Source: Psychrobacillus sp042945595 (GTDB taxonomy: Bacteria > Bacillota > Bacilli > Bacillales_A > Planococcaceae). From it: a stretch of 64,000 bases of DNA. The notes beneath the pieces are model-generated. The model saw only the letters and a list, made by a program, of their open reading frames with translations. It did no database searches and was not told the origin of the DNA. This document shows, piece after piece, positions 1 to 8,754 of this stretch (its first letter is position 1; each line of letters begins with the position of its first letter). The position numbers were made by a program, and so were the translations under genes. Location: assembly GCF_042945595.1 (NCBI RefSeq), contig NZ_CP168493.1, forward strand, positions 3,162,001-3,226,000. Reading direction: 5' to 3'.

Positions 1-1164
1 GAAATAATAATACACAATTACGGATAAGTTAACGAGCATAAAACCTGCTAAACCACCAAAATTCATTAATTCAGCAACCAAATTAATTGGTAAAAAAATC
101 GCACCTACAATACTAATGCTACACAATAATAAAATGTTATAAACTGGTGTTTTATATTTCGGATGTAAATGTGTAAAGAATTTCTTTGAAAGTACTTCAT
201 CACGTCCCATACTAAACATTAAACGTGAAGCACTTGCCTGACCAGTTATACCAGCTGTAAATGTTGAAGCGATAATAGCTACTGTGTAAAGTGTTGCAAG
301 CAGTGCACCACCTGCCGCATTTGCAATATCAAATAGAGCTGTATCTGCTGAGCTGAAGCTATTTACATCTGGCCATACTAACTGTGCAACATAAGCTTGT
401 ACGATAAAAATAACCCCACCGATTAAACAAGAAAGAATGGCCGCTTTCCAAATATCCTCTTTTGGGTTCACTGCTTCCTCTGATAATGTTGTGATTGAGT
501 CAAATCCCAAAAACGAGAAGCAGGCCATCGCTGCACCAGAAATAATCGCTGTCATTGCAAACGTCTCACCATTAAAGAATGGTGTAATCGAAATTAAAGA
601 AGATCCACCATCTTCACCAACAACCACTTTCATACAGAAAATCACAAAAATAACAACAACAATCCCCATGAAGATTACAAGAATTTGGTTCGCTTTCGCA
701 GCTATTCCAATTCCCATGATATTCACAAAAGTAATAATACTGGCGATTAGTAATACCCACACCCAGTATGGAATCATTGGAATTAATGCATTCGCATAGG
801 ATGCACCAACCATGAAGACAATTAATGGAACCAATACATAATCCATAAACATCGCCCATCCTGCAAAAAATCCTAAATGTGCGTTAATCGCACGTTGCGT
901 GTATGTGTACGTAGAACCACCAATTGGAAACGCAGCAGCCATTCGACCGTAGCTATATGCAGAAAACATCATCGCTACCATTGCGACTAAATAAGCTAAC
1001 GGTAGCATACCACCTGTTGATTGTGCCGCAAATCCATATATATAAGCCGGTGCAATTGGCGTCATAAAAGCAATACCATAGATTACTAAATCTTTCAGCG
1101 TCAGAACACGTTTAAAATGCGGAGCTACATTTCCTTGAGTTGTATTACTTTGAACATTACTCAT
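1..1164 (-). CDS. APC-superfamily amino acid permease (partial, runs off left edge)
   Basis: Polytopic amino acid permease in the cytoplasmic membrane. The window edge cuts it after about 388 codons. Reading left from the ATG at 1164, a short hydrophilic tail leads into GIAFMTPIAPAYIYG (residues about 30-44, the interrupted first helix of APC carriers). A run of hydrophobic helices follows, then the family motif SRLMFSMGRDEVL near residue 300. A GGGAGC ribosome site precedes the start. It lies 15 bp after the isochorismatase-like gene and should share its transcript, which begins with a lysine riboswitch. That points to lysine or a lysine-derived compound as substrate; the family alone does not fix the substrate, so this is inference. 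Confidence 0.85.
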   Translation of the reverse strand, partial: MSNVQSNTTQGNVAPHFKRVLTLKDLVIYGIAFMTPIAPAYIYGFAAQSTGGMLPLAYLVAMVAMMFSAYSYGRMAAAFPIGGSTYTYTQRAINAHLGFFAGWAMFMDYVLVPLIVFMVGASYANALIPMIPYWVWVLLIASIITFVNIMGIGIAAKANQILVIFMGIVVVIFVIFCMKVVVGEDGGSSLISITPFFNGETFAMTAIISGAAMACFSFLGFDSITTLSEEAVNPKEDIWKAAILSCLIGGVIFIVQAYVAQLVWPDVNSFSSADTALFDIANAAGGALLATLYTVAIIASTFTAGITGQASASRLMFSMGRDEVLSKKFFTHLHPKYKTPVYNILLLCSISIVGAIFLPINLVAELMNFGGLAGFMLVNLSVIVYYYF

Positions 1165-1179
1165 TTAAAAGCTCCCTCT

Positions 1180-1896
1180 CTACCCTTGAACTACTGCAAG
1201 TTGTTCAATTTCTTCTGAAATAAATTGAATGGTTTCCTCTGTACTCATTACTTGGCAATAAATTTGATTCATAATCATAATTTCTGCATCATGTAATTGT
1301 TTTGTTGCTGCTGCACAAGCATCTTCTACTAAAATTACTTCAAAGCCAGCATCTGCTAAGCTTCGTATAGTTGATGCAACACATTGATCTGTTACAACAC
1401 CTGTACATACAACTGTTTCAATACCCATGTTTCTAAGTAAAAACTCATAGTTTGTACCACTTAAAACACTATCTGTCGTTTTATTTACCACAATTTCATC
1501 ATCCAGTGGTTTTAATTCATCTACCATTTCTGCACCAGGATCACCGATTGGTAATAAAATATTGTTCCAACCTGGGCGACGTTGTACAGGTGAACGGTCA
1601 CGTCCATCCTTATGATGACATGCAATACGTCCGAAAGTTACTTCTAATCGATTTGCACGGAAAAAATCCAACAGTTTTTTATTGTTTGGAATCGCTACGT
1701 TATCAATACGGTCAAAGAAATATTCCCATTTATCGAACATGCCTTTTTCTCGTGCAATTTGTGCATCCAACCCATCACGGCTAATAAATTGATTTTGCAT
1801 ATCAACGATTAAAAGCGCTGTTGTTGCTGGATCTAATTTCATTTTTTCTTCACCCGTCGGAATAAAATCATAATAAAGTGTTTGTTGTTTTTCCAT
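1180..1896 (-). CDS. Isochorismatase-like (cysteine hydrolase) family amidohydrolase
   Basis: Cytosolic hydrolase of the isochorismatase/nicotinamidase fold, 238 aa. The catalytic triad is visible: Asp32 in LLIVDMQNQF, Lys139 in VVNKTTDS and the nucleophile Cys172 in GVVTDQCVAST, with the usual cis-peptide stretch GVVT before it. RutB, biuret hydrolase and N-carbamoyl amidases share this layout, so an amide or ureido substrate is likely but not defined. I start at the ATG at 1896 because GGAGG sits 8 bases before it; the upstream in-frame ATG at 1911 overlaps that site. It is the first gene behind the lysine riboswitch and is followed by the APC permease. Confidence 0.85.
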   Translation of the reverse strand: MEKQQTLYYDFIPTGEEKMKLDPATTALLIVDMQNQFISRDGLDAQIAREKGMFDKWEYFFDRIDNVAIPNNKKLLDFFRANRLEVTFGRIACHHKDGRDRSPVQRRPGWNNILLPIGDPGAEMVDELKPLDDEIVVNKTTDSVLSGTNYEFLLRNMGIETVVCTGVVTDQCVASTIRSLADAGFEVILVEDACAAATKQLHDAEIMIMNQIYCQVMSTEETIQFISEEIEQLAVVQG

Positions 1897-1938
1897 TATA
1901 TGTTCCTCCATATTTAGCCTAGATAGACTGTATTCATT

Positions 1939-1980
1939 TTAAAAAAAAAAAAAGAGATTCCCTATACGCTAAGGGATCTC
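1939..1980 (-). terminator. Riboswitch expression-platform terminator
   Basis: On the minus strand GAGATCCCT and AGGGAATCTC form a stem around a short loop (1954-1980), followed by a run of about 14 U (1939-1953). It lies between the lysine aptamer and the ribosome site of the hydrolase gene, the usual place for ligand-controlled termination. Confidence 0.85.
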
Positions 1981-2074
1981 TTAAAGGCAATAAAAAAAGA
2001 CTATATACCTTTCCGAGATAGAACCCGGAAAACGATGTAATCATTCCAAATTCCTCACCCTTTTATCTCTTTCT

Positions 2075-2251
2075 GAGATAGCTCAACTTAATAAATCGGA
2101 AAATTTATTAAGACAGTCCTGTAATTATTCATTACAGACCCAGCACATAATGGCGAGAACTCATTATATACTTCGGCGACATTTCCTTCTGCATAGCTTC
2201 TTCGTCTTCTCGGACTTCACTAAGCACTAATAAATATCGCACCTCTACCTC
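2075..2251 (-). promoter_or_regulatory. Lysine riboswitch (L box) aptamer
   Basis: The minus strand carries the conserved L-box landmarks in order: AGGTGCGA just inside P1, GTCGCCGAAG (2180-2171), GCTGGGTCTG, then AGGACTGTC and the closing strand. P1 is formed by GAGGTAG (2251-2245) and CTATCTC (2081-2075). The P1 3' strand can alternatively pair with GAGATA just downstream (2069-2064), and a second CTATCTC lies at 2021-2015, giving competing helices ahead of the terminator. By family knowledge lysine binding normally favours termination; the direction of control here is not shown by the sequence. Confidence 0.9.
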
Positions 2252-2290
2252 ACAAACATAATTAGTGAGGTCTATTAAATTATTGACATA

Positions 2291-2320
2291 ATTATATAAC
2301 CATAACTATAAACATGTCAA
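2291..2320 (-). promoter_or_regulatory. Sigma-A promoter of the lysine-riboswitch transcript
   Basis: TTGACA (2320-2315) and TATAAT (2296-2291) on the minus strand are both perfect consensus hexamers, 18 bases apart, about 40 bp before the aptamer. Confidence 0.8.
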
Positions 2321-2537
2321 ATTTATATTTTTTCATCGTCAAACCTATTCTATTAGACTATTTTGTAAAAGTATTTACAACAAATTTATTATTTCTATAT
2401 ATTGATATAAATAGAAATAATACACTGCTAAGCATGTCACTCTCTAAAGGAATGAATGGTAGGATTTGAGAGTTCAAAATATTAAACTCTTTTGCTACAT
2501 ATTCCACTTCCCCCGATAAGAAACATGGACGGTTCTG

Positions 2538-3218
2538 TTAAATAGTCATTTTCCAACTTGATAACTCTAACCACTTTTCCTGTTCCTTATAGTCGGGCAT
2601 TATTTTTCCAACAAGGCGCCAATAGGAGCGGTCGTGATTCAGATGGACCATATGACACATTTCGTGAACGACTACGTACTCGATTACCTTAAGAGGTGCC
2701 ATTGCCAGCCTCCAATTAAATGTTAACTCCAGTTTTGAATCACAGGTTCCCCAGTTACCTTTGCTATCAGTAATACGGATAGAACGTGGTTTTACTTTAT
2801 AGTTGCTTTGATAAGAGGAGATACTCTTATCAACTAAAGCTTTACATTGCTGGTAATAGAACCGTTTTAAAGCTTGTTTTATTTTTTCATCATCTAGCTG
2901 CTTCACGTATATATTTAACTTATCTCCTTCAAACACCACATGGTCTTGCTTGATATTAATATCTTGATAAATCCTTATGGGATAGGTGTTTCCTAAATAA
3001 AGAAAGCTCTCACCATGTTCGTAGACCTTCTTCTGTGGCCCAAGCAGTCTATCCTTCTGTTCTTTTGATTTTTGCTGAATGAGTTCCCATTTGTCCTCTA
3101 ATAATTGAATCACACTTTCGTTGGACGTCCCTTTCGGAGCAAGGACTTCAATATTTCCATAGTGATCCATAGTAATGCCTATAGTTGTCCGCTTTTTGTA
3201 TGTTATATCAAATTGCAT
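2538..3218 (-). CDS. YgjP-like (DUF45) zinc metallohydrolase
   Basis: Putative cytosolic zinc-dependent protease of the YgjP/SprT-like group, about 226 aa. The zinc motif HEMCH lies near residue 185 (VVHEMCHMVHLNHD), with a downstream His in LNHDRSYW as likely third ligand. This C-terminal catalytic layout is typical of the family. The N-terminal half is a beta-rich region beginning MQFDITYKKRT. I use the ATG at 3218, preceded by TTAGGTGAG at good spacing; an in-frame ATG at 3245 also has a weaker AGGTGA and cannot be excluded. It is monocistronic and its physiological substrate is unknown. Confidence 0.8.
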   Translation of the reverse strand: MQFDITYKKRTTIGITMDHYGNIEVLAPKGTSNESVIQLLEDKWELIQQKSKEQKDRLLGPQKKVYEHGESFLYLGNTYPIRIYQDINIKQDHVVFEGDKLNIYVKQLDDEKIKQALKRFYYQQCKALVDKSISSYQSNYKVKPRSIRITDSKGNWGTCDSKLELTFNWRLAMAPLKVIEYVVVHEMCHMVHLNHDRSYWRLVGKIMPDYKEQEKWLELSSWKMTI

Positions 3219-3323
3219 TGTCTCACCTAAGTAGTTATGTATCATTTCATCACCTGTATTTTAGAGTTAATCCTGAATTTTCTACGGATTTTCCTCTAAT
3301 TTTAACATGTTGAATTGAAAAAA

Positions 3324-3362
3324 CGAAAGTTCGAGAATCTTTGATTAGTTCTCGAACTTTCG
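3324..3362 (-). terminator. Intrinsic terminator
   Basis: A 14-bp perfect inverted repeat CGAAAGTTCGAGAA / TTCTCGAACTTTCG has a U-rich run on the minus strand. It ends transcription of the small gene at 3433-3615. Confidence 0.8.
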
Positions 3363-3432
3363 CTCTTTGAGAATTTTATTTCCTTAAAAGAGTAGCAAAA
3401 CCTTCTCGGTGAAGCAAAGTCTTTTATTCTAA

Positions 3433-3615
3433 TCAGTCATCTCCATTCAATAAGCGATTTCGACGATTCTCTACATTCCTTGCTTCCGTCTCCCTGGCAA
3501 TCTGTTCCTTCCGTAATTGCCCATTTATGCGTGGGTCTTGTAATCTCATTGCACTCCATCCCGACGGCCCCACTTTTTTACTTACTTTCTTTATTTCATT
3601 TTCAAAAAACAACAT
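3433..3615 (-). CDS. Small hypothetical protein (60 aa)
   Basis: I do not recognise this protein. It begins MLFFENEIKK and is hydrophilic and strongly charged after that, with a basic/acidic helix-prone stretch (RKEQIARETEARNVENRR) near its end. A very strong GGAGG lies 7 bases before the ATG at 3615; the in-frame ATG at 3621 directly abuts that site and is less likely. It has its own downstream terminator, which supports a real monocistronic gene. There is no membrane segment and no metal-binding motif. Confidence 0.6.
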   Translation of the reverse strand: MLFFENEIKKVSKKVGPSGWSAMRLQDPRINGQLRKEQIARETEARNVENRRNRLLNGDD

Positions 3616-3721
3616 GTCCATCCCTCCCCCCTATAAATTGATCAAAGAGGACAATTTATACAACCTTTCCCCTCTCTCTAAAATACGCAAAAAACTAAGA
3701 CTTAAGGAGGGTATGTGCACA

Positions 3722-3793
3722 GTGAAAAGAGATTTTGTTAGACATGTATTGCAGATGAAAATTGATTATGTGAATAAAACTTATCATTTGTAG
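3722..3793 (+). CDS. Possible micro-ORF (23 aa) with strong ribosome site
   Basis: A GTG at 3722 opens a short basic reading frame ending at TAG 3793. AAGGAGG lies 11 bases upstream, and an in-frame ATG at 3713 is only 2 bases from it. It is divergent from the 60-aa gene. No family is recognised. The ribosome site is the only support, so it may not be translated. Confidence 0.2.
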   Translation: MKRDFVRHVLQMKIDYVNKTYHL

Positions 3794-4300
3794 TTAGTAA
3801 TAGATTGTTTCATAAAATTAATAATCCTCATACAAATCGAGATTAATTTGTAGAGGAATTTTTCTTTATATTGTTATTTCATGAAAATCACTAATTTAAC
3901 TCTAGCATGCTCAAACCAATGGAAAGCTAATTCAATGAAAGAATGTTTTTTGATTGAGAGCATTATACAATTTAGGGTTTAACCGCTAAAATTATAAAGT
4001 ACTTTTTAGAAGGACTGAAATGAAGTAAAACATACATAGAACCGTATCATATGAAGTTCGCTTACCACTCTTTGTATCATTTTTGAATTGTTATTTCCAA
4101 AAGAGAAGCTGGAGTATTTTACCTGAACATCAACCTGTATCTTTATTAAATAAAGAATTTTTATCCCTTCTTTTTTGTGTTTTATTAGAGGATTCACCCA
4201 AGTATTAGCAATGTAATTTAAGGTGTGCAGAAATATTATTTATAGATTACAAATGTATTTTTAGAGGAATTTAAGTAAACATATCGAAATTATATTTATA
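3794..4300. other. Gene-free AT-rich stretch
   Basis: About 500 bp of AT-rich DNA between the micro-ORF and the S9 peptidase gene. The minus-strand frame at 4006-4197 lacks a ribosome site and looks accidental. I see no convincing promoter, repeat or RNA structure. Confidence 0.5.
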
Positions 4301-4314
4301 TACAGGGAGGAGAA

Positions 4315-6363
4315 TTGAATTTGAATAAACTAATTGCAAAGCATAATCTTCATACATTCGAACTGCACGGGGACGTTCGACATGATGAATATTATTGGAT
4401 GAAAGATAAATCAAATCCAGAAGTCATCGCTTATTTAGAGCACGAAAACAGCTATTATGATGAGGTCATGAAGCCCTTGGAAAGTTTAACAACTGAACTA
4501 TATGAAGCAATGGTGGCACGTGTACCCGCCTCAGAAAGTCAAGTCCCCATTCAAAAAGGGCCTTATTATTATTACTATCGTCTAGAAAAAGAAAAACAAT
4601 ATCCCATTTTCGCACGTAAACGCGCAGAAAATCGTGCAGCATTAGCATCTTCTGAGGAAGAAATTACAATAAATGAAAATGAACTTGCTAAAGGTCATGA
4701 CTATTTAAGCGTTACTGAGCAGCGTTATTCTAAAGATCACCGCTATGTTGCCTATTTAGAAAACCGCAACGGAACAGATAACTATACGTTATTTGCGAAA
4801 GATTTGTATACGGGTGAGCTGTTAGAAGATACAATTCCAAACGTTTATATATACAGTAGCGTTGAATGGAGTAACTGCGGACGATATATTTTTTATGTGA
4901 AGCTTAATGAATTACAGCGTCCATATCAAGTTTGGCGTCATGAAATTGGTACTAAATATACGTCCGATGAGCTTTTATTTGAAGAAACGAACGTAACGTT
5001 TAATTTATTTATTAAAAAATCAAAAAGTAATCGTTTTATTTTCGTAGTTTCGAAATCAACGATGACAACAGAAGTGCAAATTATTGATGCGGATGACCCG
5101 TTATTAGCACCTCAGTTATTTGAAGCACGCCGCGAAGGCATCGAATACGATTTAGAGCATTGGGAAGCCGAACTTTTACTATTAACGAATGAAAATGCAT
5201 TGAACTTCACGTTACTTCGTTGCCCACTGGAAAACTTCAATGAACGGACGGCTGTTGTTCCGTACGACGAGAATCGTTTTATCGAAAATATTTATCCATT
5301 TAAACACCATGTTTATGTTACGGGTCGCGAAAATGGGTTAGAGCAAGTTTGGCGTATCGAGGGTGATTCTCTTATTCAGTTAGACTGGGATGAAGTAATT
5401 TATTCGGTATCACTTGTTCCATATCAAGACTATGAAGCTTCAGAAGTTTTAGTTCAATACCAATCATTTTTAACACCGAAAACGACAATACGAATCGATA
5501 TTGAATCAGGGGAAAAGGAAGTATTGCAAGAGGCATCTGTTACAGGCGACTATGACCGTGAGCAATACGTGCAGCATCAAGTTTGGGCAACAGCAGCTGA
5601 CGGTGTGAATGTTCCAATACTTCTTCACTATAAAAAAAATGCGCTCGACAATGGTCCAGCGCCACTTATTTTAAATGCTTACGGCTCATATGGGTATAGT
5701 AGCGATCCATTTTTTAGCGCTTATCGTCTACCGCTGCTTGATAAAGGTGTGATAATAGCGATTGCGCAAGTGCGCGGTGGTTCAGAGCTAGGGCGTACGT
5801 GGTATTTTAACGGCAAAATGCAGAAAAAACGCAATAGTTTTACGGACTTTATCGATGCAGCGAATTATTTAATCGCGCAAGGCTTTACAACAACCGAAAT
5901 CATCGCAGCTCGAGGTGGAAGTGCTGGTGGATTGTTAGTAGGTGCCGTATCTAATATGGCGGGCAATCGTTTTAAAGTAATTGTTCCAGAAGTACCGTTT
6001 GTCGATATTTTGACAACGATGCTAGATGATTCGATTCCATTAACAACTTTAGAATGGGATGAATGGGGTAACCCGCAAAACGAGGACGATTATTTCTACA
6101 TGAAATCTTATAGTCCGTATGACAATGTAGAAGCTAAGCCATACCCTAATATGTATATAACGACAGGCTTAAATGACCCGCGTGTCGGTTATTGGGAACC
6201 AGCGAAATGGGTGGCTCGCCTGCGCGAATTAAAATCAGATGACAACACACTTGTTTTAAAAACAAACATGGGTGCAGGCCACTTCGGCGCATCCGGTCGT
6301 TTCAACCAGTTGCGTGAACTCGCCGAGTGTTACTCGTTTATTTTGAGTAAGTTTGGTTTTTAG
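4315..6363 (+). CDS. S9 family serine oligopeptidase (oligopeptidase B / prolyl oligopeptidase type)
   Basis: Cytosolic serine peptidase that cleaves short peptides; 682 aa, the usual size for oligopeptidase B. An N-terminal beta-propeller (roughly residues 60-400) precedes an alpha/beta-hydrolase domain. The triad is visible: Ser536 in RGGSAGGLLVG, Asp621 in GLNDPRVGYW and His656 in GAGHFGASG. The N-terminal RHDEYYWMKD motif is typical of the PtrB branch, which prefers basic residues at P1; that preference is family knowledge. Start is TTG at 4315 behind GGGAGGAG, with a second possible TTG at 4321. It is monocistronic, with a terminator at 6381-6414. Confidence 0.9.
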   Translation: MNLNKLIAKHNLHTFELHGDVRHDEYYWMKDKSNPEVIAYLEHENSYYDEVMKPLESLTTELYEAMVARVPASESQVPIQKGPYYYYYRLEKEKQYPIFARKRAENRAALASSEEEITINENELAKGHDYLSVTEQRYSKDHRYVAYLENRNGTDNYTLFAKDLYTGELLEDTIPNVYIYSSVEWSNCGRYIFYVKLNELQRPYQVWRHEIGTKYTSDELLFEETNVTFNLFIKKSKSNRFIFVVSKSTMTTEVQIIDADDPLLAPQLFEARREGIEYDLEHWEAELLLLTNENALNFTLLRCPLENFNERTAVVPYDENRFIENIYPFKHHVYVTGRENGLEQVWRIEGDSLIQLDWDEVIYSVSLVPYQDYEASEVLVQYQSFLTPKTTIRIDIESGEKEVLQEASVTGDYDREQYVQHQVWATAADGVNVPILLHYKKNALDNGPAPLILNAYGSYGYSSDPFFSAYRLPLLDKGVIIAIAQVRGGSELGRTWYFNGKMQKKRNSFTDFIDAANYLIAQGFTTTEIIAARGGSAGGLLVGAVSNMAGNRFKVIVPEVPFVDILTTMLDDSIPLTTLEWDEWGNPQNEDDYFYMKSYSPYDNVEAKPYPNMYITTGLNDPRVGYWEPAKWVARLRELKSDDNTLVLKTNMGAGHFGASGRFNQLRELAECYSFILSKFGF

Positions 6364-6380
6364 CCTTTTGGTCAGCATTA

Positions 6381-6414
6381 CAAAACGCATCTTTATTCGT
6401 GAGGATGCGTTTTG
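6381..6414. terminator. Bidirectional terminator
   Basis: CAAAACGCATC and GATGCGTTTTG form a perfect stem between the convergent S9 peptidase gene and the 104-aa hypothetical gene, with A and T runs serving both directions. Confidence 0.75.
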
Positions 6415-6425
6415 TTATGCTTTAT

Positions 6426-6740
6426 TTAATCGGGATGAAGTGAATATTCGATAGCAGCAAAAATGTACACAGAATTTACAGTGTTTTTTAACATTTCTTT
6501 ACTTAAACCAAACTCATTAGATTTCTTACGTTCAAAATAAGGATACACCTTGATGAAGTTCTCTTTTTGAATTTTACGTTGCATTTTTAATTTTGTAGAT
6601 GGTGCAAGTTCTGAGTTTTTCACAATTAAAAATTCATCATCTGAAATTAAATTGAAATTTAATCCTGTCTTTATTTTTAACTGAATTGGCTGTTCATTCG
6701 CTTCCTCCATTAGCCTTCCCCAATCTCTCTCTGCACTCAT
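6426..6740 (-). CDS. Hypothetical protein (104 aa)
   Basis: I do not recognise this protein. It is a soluble, charged sequence starting MSAERDWGRLMEEAN, with basic stretches in the middle (KLKMQRKIQKE, YFERKK) and a more hydrophobic C-terminus. GGAGG lies 7 bases before the ATG at 6740; the ATG at 6746 abuts the site. It runs toward the bidirectional terminator at 6381-6414. Its left flank is the terminator of a vanished gene (see 6774-6850), so it sits at the edge of the scarred accessory region. Confidence 0.55.
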   Translation of the reverse strand: MSAERDWGRLMEEANEQPIQLKIKTGLNFNLISDDEFLIVKNSELAPSTKLKMQRKIQKENFIKVYPYFERKKSNEFGLSKEMLKNTVNSVYIFAAIEYSLHPD

Positions 6741-6773
6741 TAGCATCCCTCCTTAACTATCATTTATATAAAA

Positions 6774-6806
6774 AAGAACGAATTCCTTTATTAAGAATCC
6801 GTTCTT
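6774..6806 (-). terminator. Orphan terminator behind an rlmCD-like relic
   Basis: AAGAACG and CGTTCTT arms with further partial pairing are followed by a U run on the minus strand. It lies directly after the stop codon of the relic at 6812-6850, so it probably terminated that lost gene. It would also insulate the 104-aa gene from upstream minus-strand transcription. Confidence 0.6.
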
Positions 6807-6811
6807 AGTAT

Positions 6812-6850
6812 TTATACTAACTCCAACCACGCGACCGCTTCACAATGTGT
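6812..6850 (-). pseudogene. Relic of the 3' end of an rlmCD-type methyltransferase gene
   Basis: The minus-strand frame reads THCEAVAWLELV followed by TAA. The intact RlmCD at 13.8 kb ends THVECCALIELK, the same distance from its stop. A terminator follows immediately, as in a real gene end. No coding similarity can be traced upstream. The match is short, so this relies partly on the two other relics nearby (9421-9456 and 11626-11719). Confidence 0.5.
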
Positions 6851-6885
6851 GGAGTGTATGTGGCAACACATGGGGTGTTTGGTGA

Positions 6886-6993
6886 GTTTACACTAGTTTT
6901 ATAGAGCTTTATCCAGTTAAAAAGCAGAATCTATCACCTTCCATTAAGGCATCCGTTGTTGATATTTTTGAAAAAGCTAAGTCTAATGATTAG
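6886..6993 (+). pseudogene. Possible C-terminal fragment of a LysR-type regulator
   Basis: An open stretch without a start codon, preceded by an in-frame TGA, ends at TAG 6993. It contains PVKKQNLSPSIKASVVDIF, which resembles the C-terminal tail of LysR-family regulators. Only about 35 codons remain, so the family call is tentative. Confidence 0.35.
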
Positions 6994-7053
6994 AAATCTG
7001 TAATATAATTATTGAGATAATTAAAATAATTTAAAGGGGGAGGAGAGTTATCT

Positions 7054-8748
7054 ATGACACAAGATATAAGTCATAATTATTATAAAGAAGTAATTGATTT
7101 ACAAAATGTAGAAGGGGTCGAAGCTCAAATGCGAAGTTTGCTTGAGGTTCCGATTCAATCCATTTCTGAACTAGAAAAGTGGTTAATAGACGAACAGGAT
7201 TTAATGATGAAAATCACGGAAGCAATTACAGGTCACCAAGTCGACTTCTATCGAAACACAGAGGATGTGGACATCAAGTCAACTTATCTTCACGATCAGC
7301 AAGTCATCCAACCACTTTTAATGAAATATGAAGCAAAACTGAATGAGAAATGCTGTGAGTCTCCGTATCTCAATGAATTGGATGAAAACCGTTACGGCTT
7401 AATGCGACGCGTTCGCGAGTCCAAAGTTAAACTGTTCAGAGAAGAAAATATTCCATTAGTTGTAAAAGAACAAGAGCTCTGTACGAAGTATAGTGAAATT
7501 ATGGGCGGGCTAACAGTTGAATGGGAGGGGGAGGAAAAGCCTTTTCCGTTTATCCAATCCCAACTCGATCATCTAGACAGAGCAGTGCGAGAAAAGGCTT
7601 ATCACTTAATAAGTTATGCCTATCGTCAAATTAAGCCCGATATGGATGCCATCATGGATGAGCTCGTTCAACTACGCCATCAAATCGCTTTAAATGCAGG
7701 CTTTGAAAATTATCGTGATTATATATTTGTAACCAAATATCGTGAGTATAGTGTTCAAGATTGTTATGACTTTCATGAAAATGTAGAAAAGCATATTATC
7801 CCAGCTTGGAACAGGCTTGCAGATGTTTTTAAGTCCAAGCTTGGTGTCGATACCTATCGCCCTTGGGATAACACCGCTAAACTCTTGAAAAACCCACCAT
7901 ACTCCGAGGTATCCACCCTTTTGGATGGTGTTGCTGAGATGTTAAGGAAGACAGACCCATATTTCACAGACCGTTTCGATTACATGAGGGAGCATGGATT
8001 ACTAGATCTTGGAGATCGCAAAGGAAAAAGCCCAGGTGGTTTCTGTGTCCCTTTACCCGTATCAGGGGATACCTTTGTTTTTGCGAACTTTAGTCCATCC
8101 TTTTTCTCTCTTATCGCATTAATTCATGAAATGGGCCACGCGGTGAATGGATACCTCCAGTCGGAGCGCGGTCCTATTGAAGAATACCAATGGAGAGCAG
8201 AAGTTGCTGAACTGTATTCTCATGGGATGGAATTGCTCTTATTGGATAAGCTGGATCAATTTTATCCAGAAGAAGAGGAATTTAAGAGTGCACAACGTGA
8301 AGAGCTAAGACGGGCATTTACCATGTTATTCGGCCCATTGTCAGGGGACCTCTTCCAGCATTGGGTGTATACGAATCCTAAACACACTGCCAAAGAGCGT
8401 GATGAAAAATTCTTTGAAATCTCAAAACGTTATGGCTTAAACCCTGTCGATACTTCTGGGTTTGAAGAGGGAATTGGGATGAGCTGGGCAGGCACCCTTC
8501 ATTTTATTCAATATCCTTTCTATGATATTGAATACTCCATCTCAATGCTGGGGGCACTTCAATTACTTGAGAATTACCGGAAAAATCCAGCGCAAGCTGT
8601 CGAATCCTTTAAAAAAGGTGCAGGTGCGGACTACAATCAATCCATCGCAGCTATTTATAAAGAAACTGGGGTCAGTTTTGATTTTTCAGAACCGGCCGTT
8701 AAGCGAATGGGTGAATTCCTAGAAAAAATCATTCAAGACATTCATTAA
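7054..8748 (+). CDS. M3 family oligoendopeptidase (PepF type)
   Basis: Cytosolic zinc metallopeptidase that degrades medium-length peptides; 564 aa, typical of the family. The HExxH zinc motif is His358-Glu-Met-Gly-His362 in LIHEMGHAVNG. The third ligand is in the following helix (EVAELYSHGMELL, about residue 390). The mostly helical N-terminal domain is intact. The ATG at 7054 follows a strong GGGGGAGGAG. A PadR-regulator remnant starts 25-40 bp after its stop with a fragment of the palindromic repeat between them, so any original partner gene has been damaged. Confidence 0.88.
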   Translation: MTQDISHNYYKEVIDLQNVEGVEAQMRSLLEVPIQSISELEKWLIDEQDLMMKITEAITGHQVDFYRNTEDVDIKSTYLHDQQVIQPLLMKYEAKLNEKCCESPYLNELDENRYGLMRRVRESKVKLFREENIPLVVKEQELCTKYSEIMGGLTVEWEGEEKPFPFIQSQLDHLDRAVREKAYHLISYAYRQIKPDMDAIMDELVQLRHQIALNAGFENYRDYIFVTKYREYSVQDCYDFHENVEKHIIPAWNRLADVFKSKLGVDTYRPWDNTAKLLKNPPYSEVSTLLDGVAEMLRKTDPYFTDRFDYMREHGLLDLGDRKGKSPGGFCVPLPVSGDTFVFANFSPSFFSLIALIHEMGHAVNGYLQSERGPIEEYQWRAEVAELYSHGMELLLLDKLDQFYPEEEEFKSAQREELRRAFTMLFGPLSGDLFQHWVYTNPKHTAKERDEKFFEISKRYGLNPVDTSGFEEGIGMSWAGTLHFIQYPFYDIEYSISMLGALQLLENYRKNPAQAVESFKKGAGADYNQSIAAIYKETGVSFDFSEPAVKRMGEFLEKIIQDIH

Positions 8749-8754
8749 CGAAGT

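Noticed and set aside
437..799. Plus-strand frame inside the permease gene
   Set aside because: It is a shadow of the minus-strand permease; hydrophobic pattern and motifs are on the minus strand.
2010..2031. Second terminator in the lysine leader (TTTCCG / CGGAAA stem)
   Set aside because: The stem is 11 bases from the next U run, unlike an intrinsic terminator; it more likely takes part in switching.
4006..4197. Minus-strand 63-codon frame as a gene
   Set aside because: GTG start without ribosome site, no recognised domain, AT-rich sequence.
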